Source of the DNA: Nereocystis luetkeana
Lineage: Eukaryota > Sar > Phaeophyceae > Laminariales > Laminariaceae
Reading direction: 5' to 3'
NCBI GenBank assembly: GCA_031213475.1
Contig: JARUPZ010000019.1
Location: 7,676,870-7,740,869, forward strand
Length of the DNA: 64,000 bases
Shown: positions 22,055 to 34,129 of the stretch, piece by piece
How the letters are laid out: every line of letters starts with the position of its first letter
Numbering within the stretch: position 1 is the stretch's first letter
Program-made: the position numbers and the translations under genes
Notes under the pieces: generated by a model
Seen by the model: the letters and a program-made list of their open reading frames with translations, nothing else
Databases searched by the model: none
What the model was told of the DNA's origin: nothing

Positions 22055-23209
22055 GTCGGCAAGTCAAAGGGCTGCCGAGAGATAGATATATAACACTCCA
22101 ACGAATGTCGGGGAGGGGAGGGGGCGCACGCGAGCGGCCCTGGTGAGCTACCAGGTATAAAACAGAGGGGCCGGATGATGATGGTAATAGATGCCGCCGT
22201 TCGTTGTTTGTTGGTTCTGATCGTGGCCCACGCGCCCAACAACTTCCACCACCACCACCACCACCACCACCGTATGAGAAAAGTGCAGCAATAAGCCGTG
22301 ACGTAAACGAGGCGTACTTCGATAGGGGTCGCACTCTGGGGTAGCGCCGTTTATGGCCATTTTGTTTGTTTTACGACTGGCCGTGCTGCCCAATAGAGGA
22401 GCTACTCAATCTCATCGCAATCCCGTCTGTCTCGTGTGTTTTTCGAAGGTATCGGGAGCGAAAAGCTACTGTAGGCCATGCGGGATAGTTGTGCATTGTA
22501 TTCGGTCGAACGCCTTTGTGTGTTGGGGTGTGGGGTACAGAGCTCTTCGTTGAGCTCCTGCGCCACAATAAAGAGAGGAGCCCCATAAAGTGTATTTAGG
22601 CGCGCCCCGTCCGCATGGGGCATTGCTTTGCCTGACGGTAAACAACCATGGTGGTGTACAACCGTGCGGCAGAGAATAAAAACCTTCTACGTACGCACGT
22701 GTGTGTGACTTCGCCCGTGTGACCGTACGGCAAAGTCTCCTCGAATTGGGCAACAAAAAGTTGTCGGCATTAAGTGTCCGCACCTTGTCCCCCTTCACAG
22801 CATAGATGAGCTGATACCCCCAACCCAAGTTATCTAGGGGGGGCGGGGGATACTTGGGATAATAAGTGTGAACGTCATGTTGTAGCAGTAAAGATGATAT
22901 TTTTTATGGTGCAAAGAGGTGCGCCCTCGGGCGGTACGACTCTTTTACAAGCGATGCTGCCGCCGGCAAGCCGGTAACAATAGTCAAAAGTCAGGCCGTG
23001 GATCATTGATTCATCGTGTGCCCTGCCGTGTTTACGTAAAACGATGTAGGCATCCCGTTTGTTCTATCGCTCGTGGTGTGATACAGTTTCTCTCGTCGTA
23101 CAGTCAGTGAGTGTGCGTGCAACACACCGCTGCTATATACATACGTGCGTAGCTGGTTCGAAGCCTACCTTTTTCTTCAATTATTCCTATCGCCCTTCTA
23201 ATTTCCAGC
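22055..23209. other. No recognised gene
   Basis: A CCA run lies at 22246-22270. The longest frame is 120 codons on the minus strand (22466-22828) with no recognised domain and no ATG start. Left unassigned. Confidence 0.35.
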
Positions 23210-23310
23210 TCTAGCTCAACTCGTAGGAGGCTTGTACCCTCCGTGGCCTTCTGAACAAAAGCCGTGGCCACAGGTGTCGTCCTCTCTTCTCCCTCTCCAG
23301 TATCGATCAC
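23210..23310 (+). repeat. Family T dispersed repeat, copy 4 (5' part)
   Basis: CTCAACTCGTAGGAGGCTTG, CCTTCTGAACAAAAGCCGTG and GCCACAGGTGTCGTCC match the beginning of family T. The poly-T half is missing. Confidence 0.55.
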
Positions 23311-23656
23311 TGCTACTTCCGAAAAACTCACTAAAGCGTATGATATGTTATGATGATATCAGGCGCGTTTGATGCCGTACGACAGCCCAACACGAATATT
23401 CGATTGGTAATAGTACACGCACTACGAGGTGCGAGTGTGAACTTTTTTAACGCTTGACGTGTGACGCTGTACAGCGCATGTTTCAGCTCGATATGAATCG
23501 AGCACTCGATACTTTCCGTGCAGTACCCATTGTACCGCTGTCACCCACTAATATTTTATCCCCTCCTCCCTGCATGAAATCTGGGCCACCCCCGCCCCCT
23601 TGTGCCATTGCACCCAGCCACTTACTGCGAAATAGCGTTGTATTGTCCCGCCACAG

Positions 23657-23834
23657 GGGCAAGTCCTCCACCCTAAAGCCCTCCAAACTTTGTATTGGAC
23701 GCGACGATGATCGCACATTTCAGGCCGCTCAACAGGCCGCCAAGCAGGCCTTTCTCGAACCAAGGACTACAATCCTAAAGTCTGAAGTCGCCGCCGCGTC
23801 CGCCGCTAATTTTGCAGTGCATAGGAGTGCATAG
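23657..23834 (+). CDS. Candidate terminal exon, unknown product
   Basis: A possible acceptor (ATTGTCCCGCCACAG) at 23656 opens a 58-codon frame to TAG at 23832. The encoded tail contains an Ala/Gln helix-like stretch (FQAAQQAAKQAF) and a second Ala-rich run. The same words are mirrored in inverted orientation at 23840-23935 (GGCCTG repeats), so a repeat origin is equally possible. No upstream exon or family was identified. Confidence 0.25.
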
Positions 23835-24269
23835 GAGAGAGGCCTGTTGGTGGGTCGGTTCGGTAGATCTACTGTATTTATGTGGCCTGTTCCGCGGCCT
23901 GCTCGACGGCCTGTTGGCGGCCTGTTCGGTAAGCTATCCGGTGGCATATTCGAGTTGAATCGAAACCCAACAGGACAAGGGCGGCGTGGGGGGCAATAGA
24001 TAATGGAGGGGTACAATGATAGAGGGATATAGACCGAGGCTGCGAAGGTGTTACCTGACGGGGATACCATGACGAGGCCAAAAGGACCAAATCTGAGATC
24101 AAGTAAGTATGTGGGACAAGTGGCCAGCAGTTATTCCTACCCCCGTACTTCAACCGTCAGCGGAAGCAGCGAGCACGCTACACTACAAAGAGCTGGACAC
24201 GTTTTCAGCACAGAATAGAACCGAAACACAACGTAAAGGAGAGGGTATGACCTTACTACAACAACATAT

Positions 24270-24384
24270 TATTACGGGGGACCATAGTTAATAGGACCTA
24301 TGGTATACATAAAAACCAATAGTTTTGACCATTTTTACTATGAATAACAATATTTGGTCCCATTAACTATGGTCCCCCGTAATA
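24270..24384 (-). mobile_element. MITE-A copy 13, with a micro-insertion and an edge palindrome
   Basis: Interior reads ACTATGAATAACAATATTTG where siblings have ACTAACAATATTTG: TGAA plus an extra TA. The right flanking TA is itself the start of TACCAGGTA (24383-24391). Confidence 0.86.
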
Positions 24385-24499
24385 CCAGGTACACACATAT
24401 TACACAGACATCACATATAGTGTGTGCGTTCTGTAGTGCCGCGCAAACGGCCCACGTGTATATTTTACGAGGTCATATACAGCGCGTCGTAGCGTGCAC

Positions 24500-24563
24500 G
24501 GTCGAAACATCACACGCAGCTCGCTGATACGAGGTTCGAAGAAGCTCTCGATCTCAAAGCCGA
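24500..24563 (+). repeat. CTCGATCTCACAGCTG family, diverged copy
   Basis: CACACGCAGCTCGCTGATA and GAAGCTCTCGATCTCAAAGC match the family's two blocks in order. Confidence 0.45.
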
Positions 24564-25494
24564 ACCAGGCGGCTCAATAGCTTGCAATAAAAAACAACTT
24601 GAAGAAAAAGGCGATGGGGAGAGCACGGCAGTTGTACAGAACATAGCATCTCAGGTCTCAATATGCACGCAAAATCCGTGCTACGGGTTCTGGGAAGGGG
24701 AACTTTTGGCCCCTGCGGCTGGAGGGGGTAGGGGGAACGAGAACAGGGAGGTACATATACTTTTCCTAGTTTACATTTGTTGAACAGTACGAGGTTCACG
24801 CTTTTTCCTGTCCTTCGTCTGAATAGCTCCTGGTGTTTCACAAGTATTTTTCGTTGTTGACGCTCACGCCACACATTGTCGAATGGTGACTGAAAATGTT
24901 AGTACTGCTTGTAGGGGTCTAGCACCCAATGATTGTGAGCTACTTGTACGTACTCCCGATACGCTATAGTGTGAAGGCCGTGGGCTACATAGGCATCCAA
25001 CGAATGATACATTTTAAGCCTCTTGGGGCACGAGAAAGGGACAAGCTGGCGACACAAACTGATTGACCATTTCAGCAATGGCCACTGAGTGGTTGGTTGG
25101 GCATGATACAGATTGATGCTGCCCGTAGCTAAACTACAACGCAAGGAGTCGTACGGCACAACAACGGGCTCAGCAAGGTCTCACGCGTACTGCGACGACA
25201 GCGCTCGTAGCCGTCTGGCAACCCTGAAGTTTATCGTTGTTTTTGTCGCTATTCATACCTAGGGGCCTCAAAGGGGTTAATGCATGCGTCGGGTGTACGG
25301 CAGAGATATTGGATGGCTTCTCGGACGAGAAGTCCCGTCAATGACACACTGTTTGGGCTGAATAGGGCCGCCCCTACGTACATACCGCAGCCTCGGCAAA
25401 GAAAAGCGGTATATATATATATATATATATATTATATACCAGGTATGTGATACATTCCTCGACAAACCGAATCGAACTTATTATGCCGACAACA

Positions 25495-25858
25495 ATGACA
25501 TACGCACACAGCACGTTATGCACGCGCGGTGTGTGGTGGAAGCTATTCGAAGGAGGGGGTCACACGCACAACTCATTTGCGCTACACGAGGGTGCACAGC
25601 CCGCCATGGGAGACGGGAATCACTGGATGAAGCAGTCCAGGCTGATCCTGGACTCCGGGTTACGGTCGCAGGACTTGGAGGAAGGCCGGACAACAACTAC
25701 GATGAACGGGGGAAAGAGCTTTGTTACCCGTGGGACCAGAATTCGTTAGGAATAGCAGGGCCACTCGATGATGTTTCTCTCGAGCATCTCCAACAACGTT
25801 TCATCACCGTTGTTAAGGTGCAGCCGGGGCTAGCTACTGTCCATGACATACGCACACA
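25495..25858. repeat. Segment bounded by a 16 bp perfect direct repeat
   Basis: ATGACATACGCACACA occurs at 25495-25510 and at 25843-25858, bracketing 332 bp of GC-richer, codon-like sequence. The layout resembles a target-site duplication around an insertion, but no poly-A and no inverted termini are seen. A 119-codon plus-strand frame spans the segment without recognisable domains. An 18 bp word from it (ACACGAGGGTGCACAGCC) recurs near 40789. Confidence 0.6.
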
Positions 25859-26029
25859 ATCAAATTCCGAACAATAAACAGACAACATTTACAAAAAAAA
25901 TAGCCGCAGCACGACAAGTAAAAGGCTCCGCACAGCATGTGTATGCTTGCTCGTAGCGAAAAAGGTCTGACGACGGCGCACGGACCGTACCAAAACGCTC
26001 CAGAATAGTCAGGGAGCTACACAATAAAC

Positions 26030-26345
26030 AAGCCAATACAGTAGGAGACCTCAAAAATAGTTGGAGATATTCAAACAAGTCGGAGACCCCCAAACTAGTC
26101 GGACACCTCCAAACTAGTCGAACACCTACAAACTAGTCGGAGATCTCCAATATGGAGCATTCCAATCTAGTCGGAGACCCCCAAACTAGTCGGACACCTG
26201 CTAAAAATTCGGAGATTTCCAAAATAGTTGGATACCCCCAATCTAGCCGAAGATTTCCAAAGTAGGCGGAGACTTCCACACTACGCGGAGACCTCCAAAA
26301 TAGTCGGACATCTTCCAAGCTAGTCGGAGATCTGTAAAACAATCG
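26030..26345 (+). repeat. Degenerate ~21 bp minisatellite (AGTCGGAGACCTCCAAA)
   Basis: About fourteen imperfect units built on CTAGTCGGAGACCTCCAAA. It ends at the G tract that begins the next family G copy. Confidence 0.85.
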
Positions 26346-27002
26346 GATCGGGGGCGGGGGGGGTGGGGGGGTGTACTCATTATCATGTATGACCGTAGTC
26401 GTATGACCATAGACCCTCGCATTCCTACAATGTCGGGACGGAGCACGTCGGGTTTTCACCAACCAGACAGATATTGCTTGCACCAAGCGCGAAGCGCCGT
26501 GAGGTGTTGGGCGAGTCGCATGAAGGGTGAGCGGCATCCTACTGAGAACCGCTCGTGAGGCGGACTTGCATATGGGTGACAGCTTAATAAGTGAATTTAA
26601 TTTCCGGTGTAGGCAATTCCTACTAAGAACCACCTTCGAGGCGGACTTTCTTGAATATGGAGGATAGCGTCAATGAATTGAATAGTTTTCTGGGGCGACC
26701 ACTTCCAGAGACAGCAACGGGTTCACTATGTAACTGCCTCGCGGGTGCCTTACCATATACTGGTACACACTACGTGATACGATCATCCCCCTTGTGCGGA
26801 ACTATGGTTTTCCCAGCACAACAATGAAATCTACCTCAACCGCCAGCCGTGGAGACCGCCAACTTATCAAAATAAAAAACGGCACCCTGGCTGTGTAGCT
26901 CACGTAATGAGAGGCGTGTTTTATAACGCCGTTGCCAACCGACGCCAACCCAACTATATGTATATATGTACCAGGTATACCATAGAAGGAGGGGGGGGGG
27001 GG
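26346..27002 (+). repeat. Family G, full-length copy 3
   Basis: G tract, TGTACTCATTATCATGTATG, then the same ordered blocks as 15300-15928, closing with CCAACCCAACTATATG, GTACCAGGTATACCATAG and a G tract. It contains a ~25 bp local duplication of the TAAGAACCRCYYKYGAGGCGGA block. Confidence 0.82.
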
Positions 27003-27474
27003 GCAACAGGAAGATGTGCCAGTGGAAAAACATGCGTGCGTGCGTGTGGGAGCGAAGCGAGCGTGGTTGTGTTTATATTCGCGGTGCGCGCGCGTCTCTC
27101 GCCGACGTTACGCTAGAGAAAACTCAAACACGCCTTGTCATATATAACTATCTACCTTTGGTGTATGAATTTTGCAAACATCACAACGTACGGGGCCGGA
27201 TTATCCGCAGCACTTACCGGTAGTAGTGTGCTCGACTACTACTGCCATACCGAGGCATATGACAATGAGTACACCCCCTCCAACCCCCTCTTGAACGTCT
27301 TCGAGACCAGGGGGCGTTCTACGATAGGGGTATCACATCTGGGGAAAAACAAAACCGAGCCACCACGGCGTCCTTACCGGGCGCCATTTGAAGGATGATT
27401 ATACGCCTTGTGGTCTACGTTGTTGGGCGTAGTGCGTATGAACTCGTGCACCAGCCGTATTCACATGTTTGTCC

Positions 27475-27850
27475 CCGCTGAATTCCGCATGATACCCTAG
27501 GGGGACAAAAAGGAGCCCCAGAAAAATTAGGGTAAACGTTTATCGTAGAACGCCTCCCACCCCCCACCCCACGGTGCTTCGTCTCGACAGGGATGCGTCG
27601 TCAATGGTCAAATGACTAAGGCAAGCAACAAACGAGTACCCCCCCCCCCCCCCACCCCGCTCCCGCTGGATTCCGCATGATACCCTAGGGGGACAAAAAG
27701 GAGCCCCAGAAAAATTAGGGTAAACGTTTATCGTAGAACGCCTCCCACCCCCCACCCCACGGTGCTTCGTCTCGACAGGGATGCGTCGTCAATGGTCAAA
27801 TGACTAAGGCAAGCAACAAACGAGTACCCCCCCCCCCCCCCCCCCCCCGC
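27475..27850. repeat. Tandem duplication, 188 bp period
   Basis: Two nearly identical units begin TTCCGCATGATACCCTAGGG at 27483 and 27671. Each ends with the reverse complement of the small poly-G repeat followed by a C tract (about 14 and 20 C). The C tracts differ in length, while the rest is almost unchanged, implying a recent duplication. Confidence 0.88.
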
Positions 27851-28209
27851 CGGAACAGCGGAAGCTTCGAGACGCATCGATCGGTTGACGGCCGATGGAT
27901 ACCCGTACACGGTCTTGCGCGCCCGCGCGAGGCGAAACGTAATTAATCAGTGGGAAAACGAGTGAGGCAAGAAATGATCTGAGTGGGGCCGTATAAATAG
28001 ATCGCGTCGCGCACAGAGTCAATGCGGTTATAAGTGGAGGCCCGGGATGCTATAAGGCGATGTAGAGGTGCAGAATGTATATATATTCGAAACACTTTGA
28101 AGAATATAAAAAAAAACATTGTGCGATCAAAAAATTCCTCAAAACTCATATTGGCAAAGTTTGGTGTGATGGCGTCCATCATGCGGTGTGTAGGTTTTTA
28201 CAGTGATAT

Positions 28210-28745
28210 ACTAGTTCTGACAGAGATGCAAAGGTCGCCAGAGTCCCCAAGCCCGAGTCATCGAGACTCAGTCATTGACTCGCGAGGCCGAGTCCTTTTG
28301 AAGTTTTCAGCTCACAAGGTACCAGAAGCTGAAATAATTGAGTCTTCGCGAGTTCTCAGGGTACCAGAAGCTGCAATGACCGAGCCCTCGCGAGTTCCCC
28401 GGGGTACCAGACGCTGAAATGACCGAGTCCTCGCAAGTCCCGAGGGTACCAGAAGCTGAAATGACTAAGTCCTCGCGAGTCCCAAAGGTACCAAAGGCTG
28501 AACATACTGAGTCCTCGCGAGCACCGAGCCAACGGGCCAAACAAAAAGAAACTACGTACGTTTTTTGTGTACTTTGTTATCGCCTTTTTTGAGAAAAACT
28601 GCATAAGGTCGTCAGAGTACTACAGCAGTCATTGGGACTCAACCATTGGCTAGCGAGTCCGAATCGCTTTGAAGCTGAAATGAGTGAGTCCTCGCGAGTC
28701 CCTAGGGCACTGAAAGCTGAAATGACTGGTACTCGGAGGTAGCGG
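28210..28745 (+). repeat. Degenerate ~45 bp minisatellite with GAGTCCTCGCGAGTCCC
   Basis: About eight units containing GAGTCCTCGCGAGTYCC, GGTACCAGAAGCTGAAATGA and a spacer. Minus-strand frames over it simply repeat the unit. Confidence 0.85.
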
Positions 28746-29803
28746 TAGTCTGACGACCTTTGCCGTTTGTGTACGCAACGAATTCGCGACCTACCAGGTA
28801 TGTCATAATGACGTAAATGGCAACTGCTATAGCTTCGACATACTCCCTGAGGGTGTTGCAGTAGGGTCAACAAAGATCCAGTCCGACCTGGTTCTTGGGC
28901 TCGTGCTGCTCAAGTCTTGATGCACATGCGGTGACTGCTAGTCGTGCACGCCCCATAGAACGCCTGCTCCATGTTATTCCACTCTGCCCATATTATATGC
29001 ACATATTTTTTTATAATTGTTAAACCTAACGGTGCCTATATCTTGGAACAGAGTGGTATGACAATTTCCCCACCACGAAGATCACCTCGGTGTTTTAGCA
29101 GAAAGGTGACCCGCGCGGGTGACTTAGTCTCTCTGCATCGGGATAACGAGCGAGACACTTGATCCTAAAGTCCACGGGATCTCCATCTAAGACCAACCAC
29201 ACTACCAGGGAGTATACAAACGCAGAGGGTGGATCCACGGGCTCATCCTGAACGTTCGAAGGGCATAGACACACGAGCCCGAACATAATGGCCATCGAGG
29301 ACACTCCTCGTCACCCTTTATCTTCGCTTTCCCGTCCCGAGGAGTTGCTCCGCGCCTCTTCATTGCGGTGCCGGTCATTTTTCGAAATACGTAATGCCAA
29401 GTATTTTTCGAACACACCTGCACACAAGATTTGTCTTGGAATTTCGAAAACCTACAAATCGTAAAATACGAGTGTGTTTTTTAGGAGGGACGCGCTGTGG
29501 AGTTGCTGGTCTGTACACTTGTCTCCCCACACCAGAATAAAACATCAAAAGCCGAAAAAAATATCTTCTTGATAGGTGTACGAGCGACATCGACAAAGTT
29601 CGAAGGGTGTAGTAAAAGCGACCCCCGCATAGGTCAGAAGATTCCGAGGAGTGGACATCATAAAACGGACCCACCTGCGTAGGCCGTCATCAACCACACA
29701 AACGTACCGAGTCGCTGCAGGCTACCGCGTGGGGCCGTCTTTGAGCGCTATAATATTGGAGTCGAAGAAACGGAGTCGAATTGAGAGGGACGGCATCCCG
29801 TTG

Positions 29804-29858
29804 TGATATTACATAGAATCGGGCTATAAAAGTGGCTATGAGATAGCCCGTAATATCA
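29804..29858. repeat. Short near-perfect hairpin
   Basis: TGATATTAC ... GGGCTAT at left pairs with ATAGCCCGTAATATCA at right around a 15 b loop. It may be a very short MITE or a folded remnant. Confidence 0.6.
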
Positions 29859-29859
29859 A

Positions 29860-30634
29860 AGCGTGTAATCCCTGAAAATTATTCTCAGACTCTGAAGTTT
29901 CCCTTGGTAGTGATAATCAAAACCCTGAACACCTCAAGAATATTCCCGGGGCTCTGAAGTTTTCTCTCCGTGGAAAATACTGCCAGAACAATTAAGGCTT
30001 TCGTAAGGACGCAAGGGATGATCCTAAGACAGACCTCCCTTAAAAACAAGATGACCCGGAGAATTGGCTTTTAGTAGGCTGCGGAAGTATCCTAGGGTTG
30101 GTCTTTTCCTTCGGTCAAGATTACCGACAGGAGAAGAGTAGACCAGAGTCCGAGGGAAGTTCCTCGGGCAAGTGTAACTACCGGTCTAGCGGGTTAATGG
30201 AAGGGAGCAGAGTGGGTTTGATATCTCGAATCAAGCCCCAATCGAAACACGCTCAGATTGCTCCCTTTTCTCTCATCATAAAGGGGAATAACACGACAAC
30301 AAAGAAAGAAGGCTCCTGAACAAGAGAAGCTGCCTTCCAAGCCAGTTTCTGCCTTCCACATCCCTTACCTCGATCCTCGGGCTCTACTATACCGCCCCCT
30401 CTTATACGGATCAGTCGGGGACCCCATAAATTATCCCACTCGTAATTGGCATAAAGTCCTCCGCAATCCCCGTAGATCACATACAGTTGCACGTGTTAGA
30501 CTTATCAGATATTGGAACGACTATGTCCAACAGCCTCCCTAGTCGTGGAACAGTATATACGCCGTACTACATAGATCCGCGATCATCCAACCAATACATC
30601 CTCTTGATGTGGCCCTGTAAGGAATGGTGCGATC
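29860..30634. other. No recognised feature
   Basis: AT-leaning DNA with two CTCTGAAGTTT words about 70 bp apart and no supported exon. Confidence 0.35.
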
Positions 30635-30888
30635 ACTCCCAAAACAGGAATACCAAAACGTTGCTACCTCGTGGGCGCCTTGCCATTTACACATTACGCG
30701 ATACGATCGTTACCCTTGCGCAGAGTCAAGGTTTTTCACCCGCATTAATTATCTAACTCAGCCGCCAACCAAGGCTACCACCAAAAAGAAAGGGATGCGC
30801 TGGTTGTCTAGATCACAACGTGACTGACGTGTTTTCCAGCATCCTTGCTAACCGGCGCCAGCCCCATACAAGTTATAGGGGGGGGGGC
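30635..30888 (+). repeat. Family G, 3' half only
   Basis: Shares CTCGTGGGCGCCTTGCCAT, ATACGATCGTTACCCTTGCG, TTGTCTAGATCACAACGTGA and AACCGGCGCCAGCCC with the ends of the full copies, then a G run. It is the most diverged copy, and here no TACCAGGTA is present before the G run (CCCATACAAGTTATAGGGG). Confidence 0.65.
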
Positions 30889-31016
30889 TGACGTTACAAT
30901 AGCTCAAAAATATATCACAGCGCTACTCGTACGGAATCGCCAATGAGCACGTACACATTCAATAAAAGTGAACAACTTATAGACCTGCATTTCCAAAGCC
31001 CCGCTGCGGGCTGATC

Positions 31017-31238
31017 ATGATCTTCTATTGCCATCGTTGCCTCTCTCGTATCGGACTGCGCCTTCTCCACCGTTCGTGCTCGTTCCCCCAACCACTGACT
31101 CGCGCTCCCCCGCCAGCCTCGCTCGTTCCTCGCCCTCCTCCAACTTGCAGCTCACTTGCCAGCGCCCTGGCCAAGCCGTTTAGGCCGACTGGTCGGCCTA
31201 AACGTTTTCGCCCGACGGTGGCGGCGGCGTCGGCCTCA

Positions 31239-31297
<59 letters not shown>

Positions 31298-31598
31298 AGC
31301 TCAGGCTCCCGTTCCTGCTGATCCTCCGCAACCAGTTCCCTTACTAGACCCCCCGTATACTCGCTGCGTGCTTGCTCCTCCTGCTCCCCATGCTTCTCCT
31401 GCCTCTTTTCATTTTGCTCCTCCTCCTTTCGGTCCCCATACCTCTACTATTCCTCAGCGGTTGATGCCCATTATCCACTGTCGCTTGGGCTACACGACCG
31501 ACCCCAGCTCTGCACGAGTAGGCCAGGCGGCGGGATGGCGCTGCTCCATTCTTAGGCGTGTGCTCTTTCCCTTTCCGCCCTTTCCTTTCCGCTTCTAA
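31017..31598 (+). CDS. 193-codon open frame with a CTG-encoded Ala run (doubtful)
   Basis: ATG at 31017 opens a Pro- and Ala-rich frame interrupted by about 17 consecutive GCT/GCN codons from a TGC/CTG microsatellite (31241-31293). C/T-rich composition alone keeps the frame open, all three plus frames over the microsatellite are low complexity, and no domain is seen. It may be a 5' leader or the pyrimidine-rich part of an intron. Confidence 0.18.
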
Positions 31599-31818
31599 GT
31601 CTCATTTCGTGCGCGTGCGGGGGACGATTATCTCGTCTCTCCTGACTCGCAGTACTCTTGGAAGTCCCTGACACCCCTTCCGGTTCGTGTCAAATGTATT
31701 CCGCTTGCTGATAAATGAGGCATTTTTTTCGTACCAGCAGGCCATGCGGTGTGGTGGCTCTGTTACTTTCGTGAGCTGGTATCGCTAGACCATGGAATAT
31801 TATTTCCCACACCTCCAG

Positions 31819-31972
31819 CTGCTGTTGGTCGAAGAGGTCCCGCAAGGCGTCCATTAATGTATATACTCTGCTGGCTGATTTTGAGGACGAGCTCTCCAGT
31901 GACTATAGTCAACATGTTAGCGCAATGGATCGCGTACGTGTCATGCCGTCGACGCCATCCCCCTGCATTTAG
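31819..31972 (+). CDS. Candidate terminal exon, unknown product
   Basis: A good acceptor (TTTCCCACACCTCCAG) at 31818 opens a 51-codon frame to TAG at 31970-31972. One leading base completes a split codon. The tail begins with a basic stretch and then contains an acidic segment (LLADFEDELSSDYSQ). A competing frame over the same DNA stays open to 32027, so the assignment is weak. Confidence 0.25.
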
Positions 31973-34129
31973 GGGGAAGGGGGTAAAACTTTACTCCAAG
32001 AAATGCTGGATTATTTTTCATTTTTGAGACGTTCAACCTTGAACCAAAGCAATCTGGCGAACGAAAAACCGACAATCAGTGTCGGTCGTTACAGACTAAA
32101 TACTATGAACTTTATCACCCATAGTCTAGACTATAAATCCTATAGAATACTTGGTATATGTGATACAGACTTTATAAAGTACTACTTCGTATATAAATAC
32201 TATATGTAGACTATAGACCGGACCGGATTTTGCTGACAGGCACATCAAATATATAGGATAATCATACACGCGTATATCAACTACTACTACGTACGTGCAG
32301 AAACAAACACAAGATCGATCGTCTCCAATAAAACAATAAGTGACTTTGAAAGGCGGACAACGGAGGAGGGGCAACGCGGAGATTCAGAAGCACCCCTGTT
32401 GCCTGTTACCTGCTGTTATTGCGTGCTGCGTGTTGCATGTTGCGCGTTGCTCCGTGTTGCTTGCCAAGGTTTGAGATGGGGTCCCTTCGTCCGCCTACTT
32501 CAAGACTTAAAGTATCCGCACAGAACAGCTGCACGGGTATGCGTTCGTGTTTACTACACGCCTCAGTATTTATATTGCACAACAAAGTAAGAGCTTAACG
32601 AACAACGTCGACAATGTGGACGTTTAAATGCGCGGCCTCCACCTCCATTTTTTGCGTTGCGCTATATAAATATCCTGGTATGAAAGGATTTCGACTTTTA
32701 CCGCCATAGCTTACTAATTACCTCTCACGGTGGTCCTATGAGGGGGTTGCCTCTTTTGGTGCGGAGGGAGATGATACCGGTCATATGCGATCATGCAAAC
32801 ACACCGAGTAGTTATAATAATAAGCCGCCGAAGTCTAGGGCCCCGATGCCTCGACAGCCAAATGAAGTTTTATGATATGTTTCAGTGTCATCACACTCCT
32901 TACACAATTTTCTCGTAATCCCCATTCCAGTAAGGCTTTTACGCAGGCGATATAGATACCAGGTATTTCTGTACAACGCGATTTACAACAAAACTACACT
33001 GCGGCGACTACTGGCTTTGGTCGGGTGGCACGCAACAACAAAGCGCGTTCTGCTGCAGTTCCAACATGGTTCCGACGTCCGAAATTGCTCCGTGTCCGTG
33101 CCGAAATTTCTCCGTGCCGTCCGCGCCGAAAATGCCCCATGGTCCGTGGGACGAAGTCGTTACTTTGTTATTTGTTTGTCTGCGATTCGTAGACTTTCTT
33201 GTCGCTGTGCAATCTGTCTGCCCAAGATAGGGCGTGTTTCTAAAAATGTGAGGTGAAATTAAGATGATGGGCCGCTGGTTCCAGCGGCCGCCATGGCAGC
33301 ACAGGCAGCAGTAATATAGCGGTCGGTTTTTTAATTGTTGTGTATCATCACAAAAATGTTTGCGTGTTTTTGTTTTGCGGGGTATCGGCAGATAGAGGGC
33401 GGAGCCGCGGTCAATCAGAGGGGGGGGTCGAACATGCAGCACCTACCTGGAAATAGGGCGTACTGCACTGCAGCAGTTAAAATTTACCCACTCATACCAC
33501 CTGGTATTTTGTCGCTTGTTGGTAATAATAAAATATACCTGGTAAGTATAGACCAGGCATAGTTTGTAGTATACACCAGGCACCACGTACCTGGTAGCAG
33601 TAGTGGTAGAGATAGTAATAATCAGGGTTATGCTTAGGGCATGCGGCGGTGCGCTGGCGTACCTTTTTGGCGAGATTTCCTCTGAGCGCACCATGTGCTA
33701 GAGGAGTCAATGTGCGGCTTGCTGCACCTGCGTTTTTCGGTGCGGCATCTATTTTCACCAAAGGCGAAAACAGATGTGCGGTCCTCTTTTCGCCGTCGGT
33801 GTTTTTTTTCGGGGTCCGTTTCACCGTAGGCTAATTACTTTTTCGAGGGTTCGTACAAACATATTATCTTGTGTCTGTACGGCAAAAAAAAACTGATGCC
33901 CGGCTACTACGAGAGGGTAAAAGAAGAGGGTGAGACGCACACTTTGAATTTACGCATTAGTGCGCATATGATGCCCAAATTTGGGCCTCCGGCGGAATGT
34001 GCTTTTGCGCACCACGTGTGCCGGCAGCCTAGGGATAGCCCTGGAAAAGCAATTGTGGCAGGACTGCTGTAGCAGAAGTATTACTGTACTACAGTAGTAG
34101 CAGCAGTAGTAGCAGTAGTTATAGTAACT
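31973..34129. other. No recognised gene; TACCWGGTA cluster at 33.5 kb
   Basis: AT-rich DNA. Exact TACCWGGTA copies lie at 32957, 33536 and 33588, and GACCAGGCA and CACCAGGCA variants lie between the last two. Frames of up to 144 codons occur on both strands, none recognised. Confidence 0.4.

Noticed and set aside
21643..22334. Open frames of 100-234 codons made of Ile-His-Thr-Tyr or Tyr-Val-Cys-Met repeats on both strands
   Set aside because: They are forced by the stop-free TACA microsatellite and occur in all frames; the unique flanks carry no recognisable coding sequence.
28307..28604. Minus frames with repeated SFWYP-like words
   Set aside because: Products of the ~45 bp minisatellite, not a repeat protein; no start, stop or splice context.
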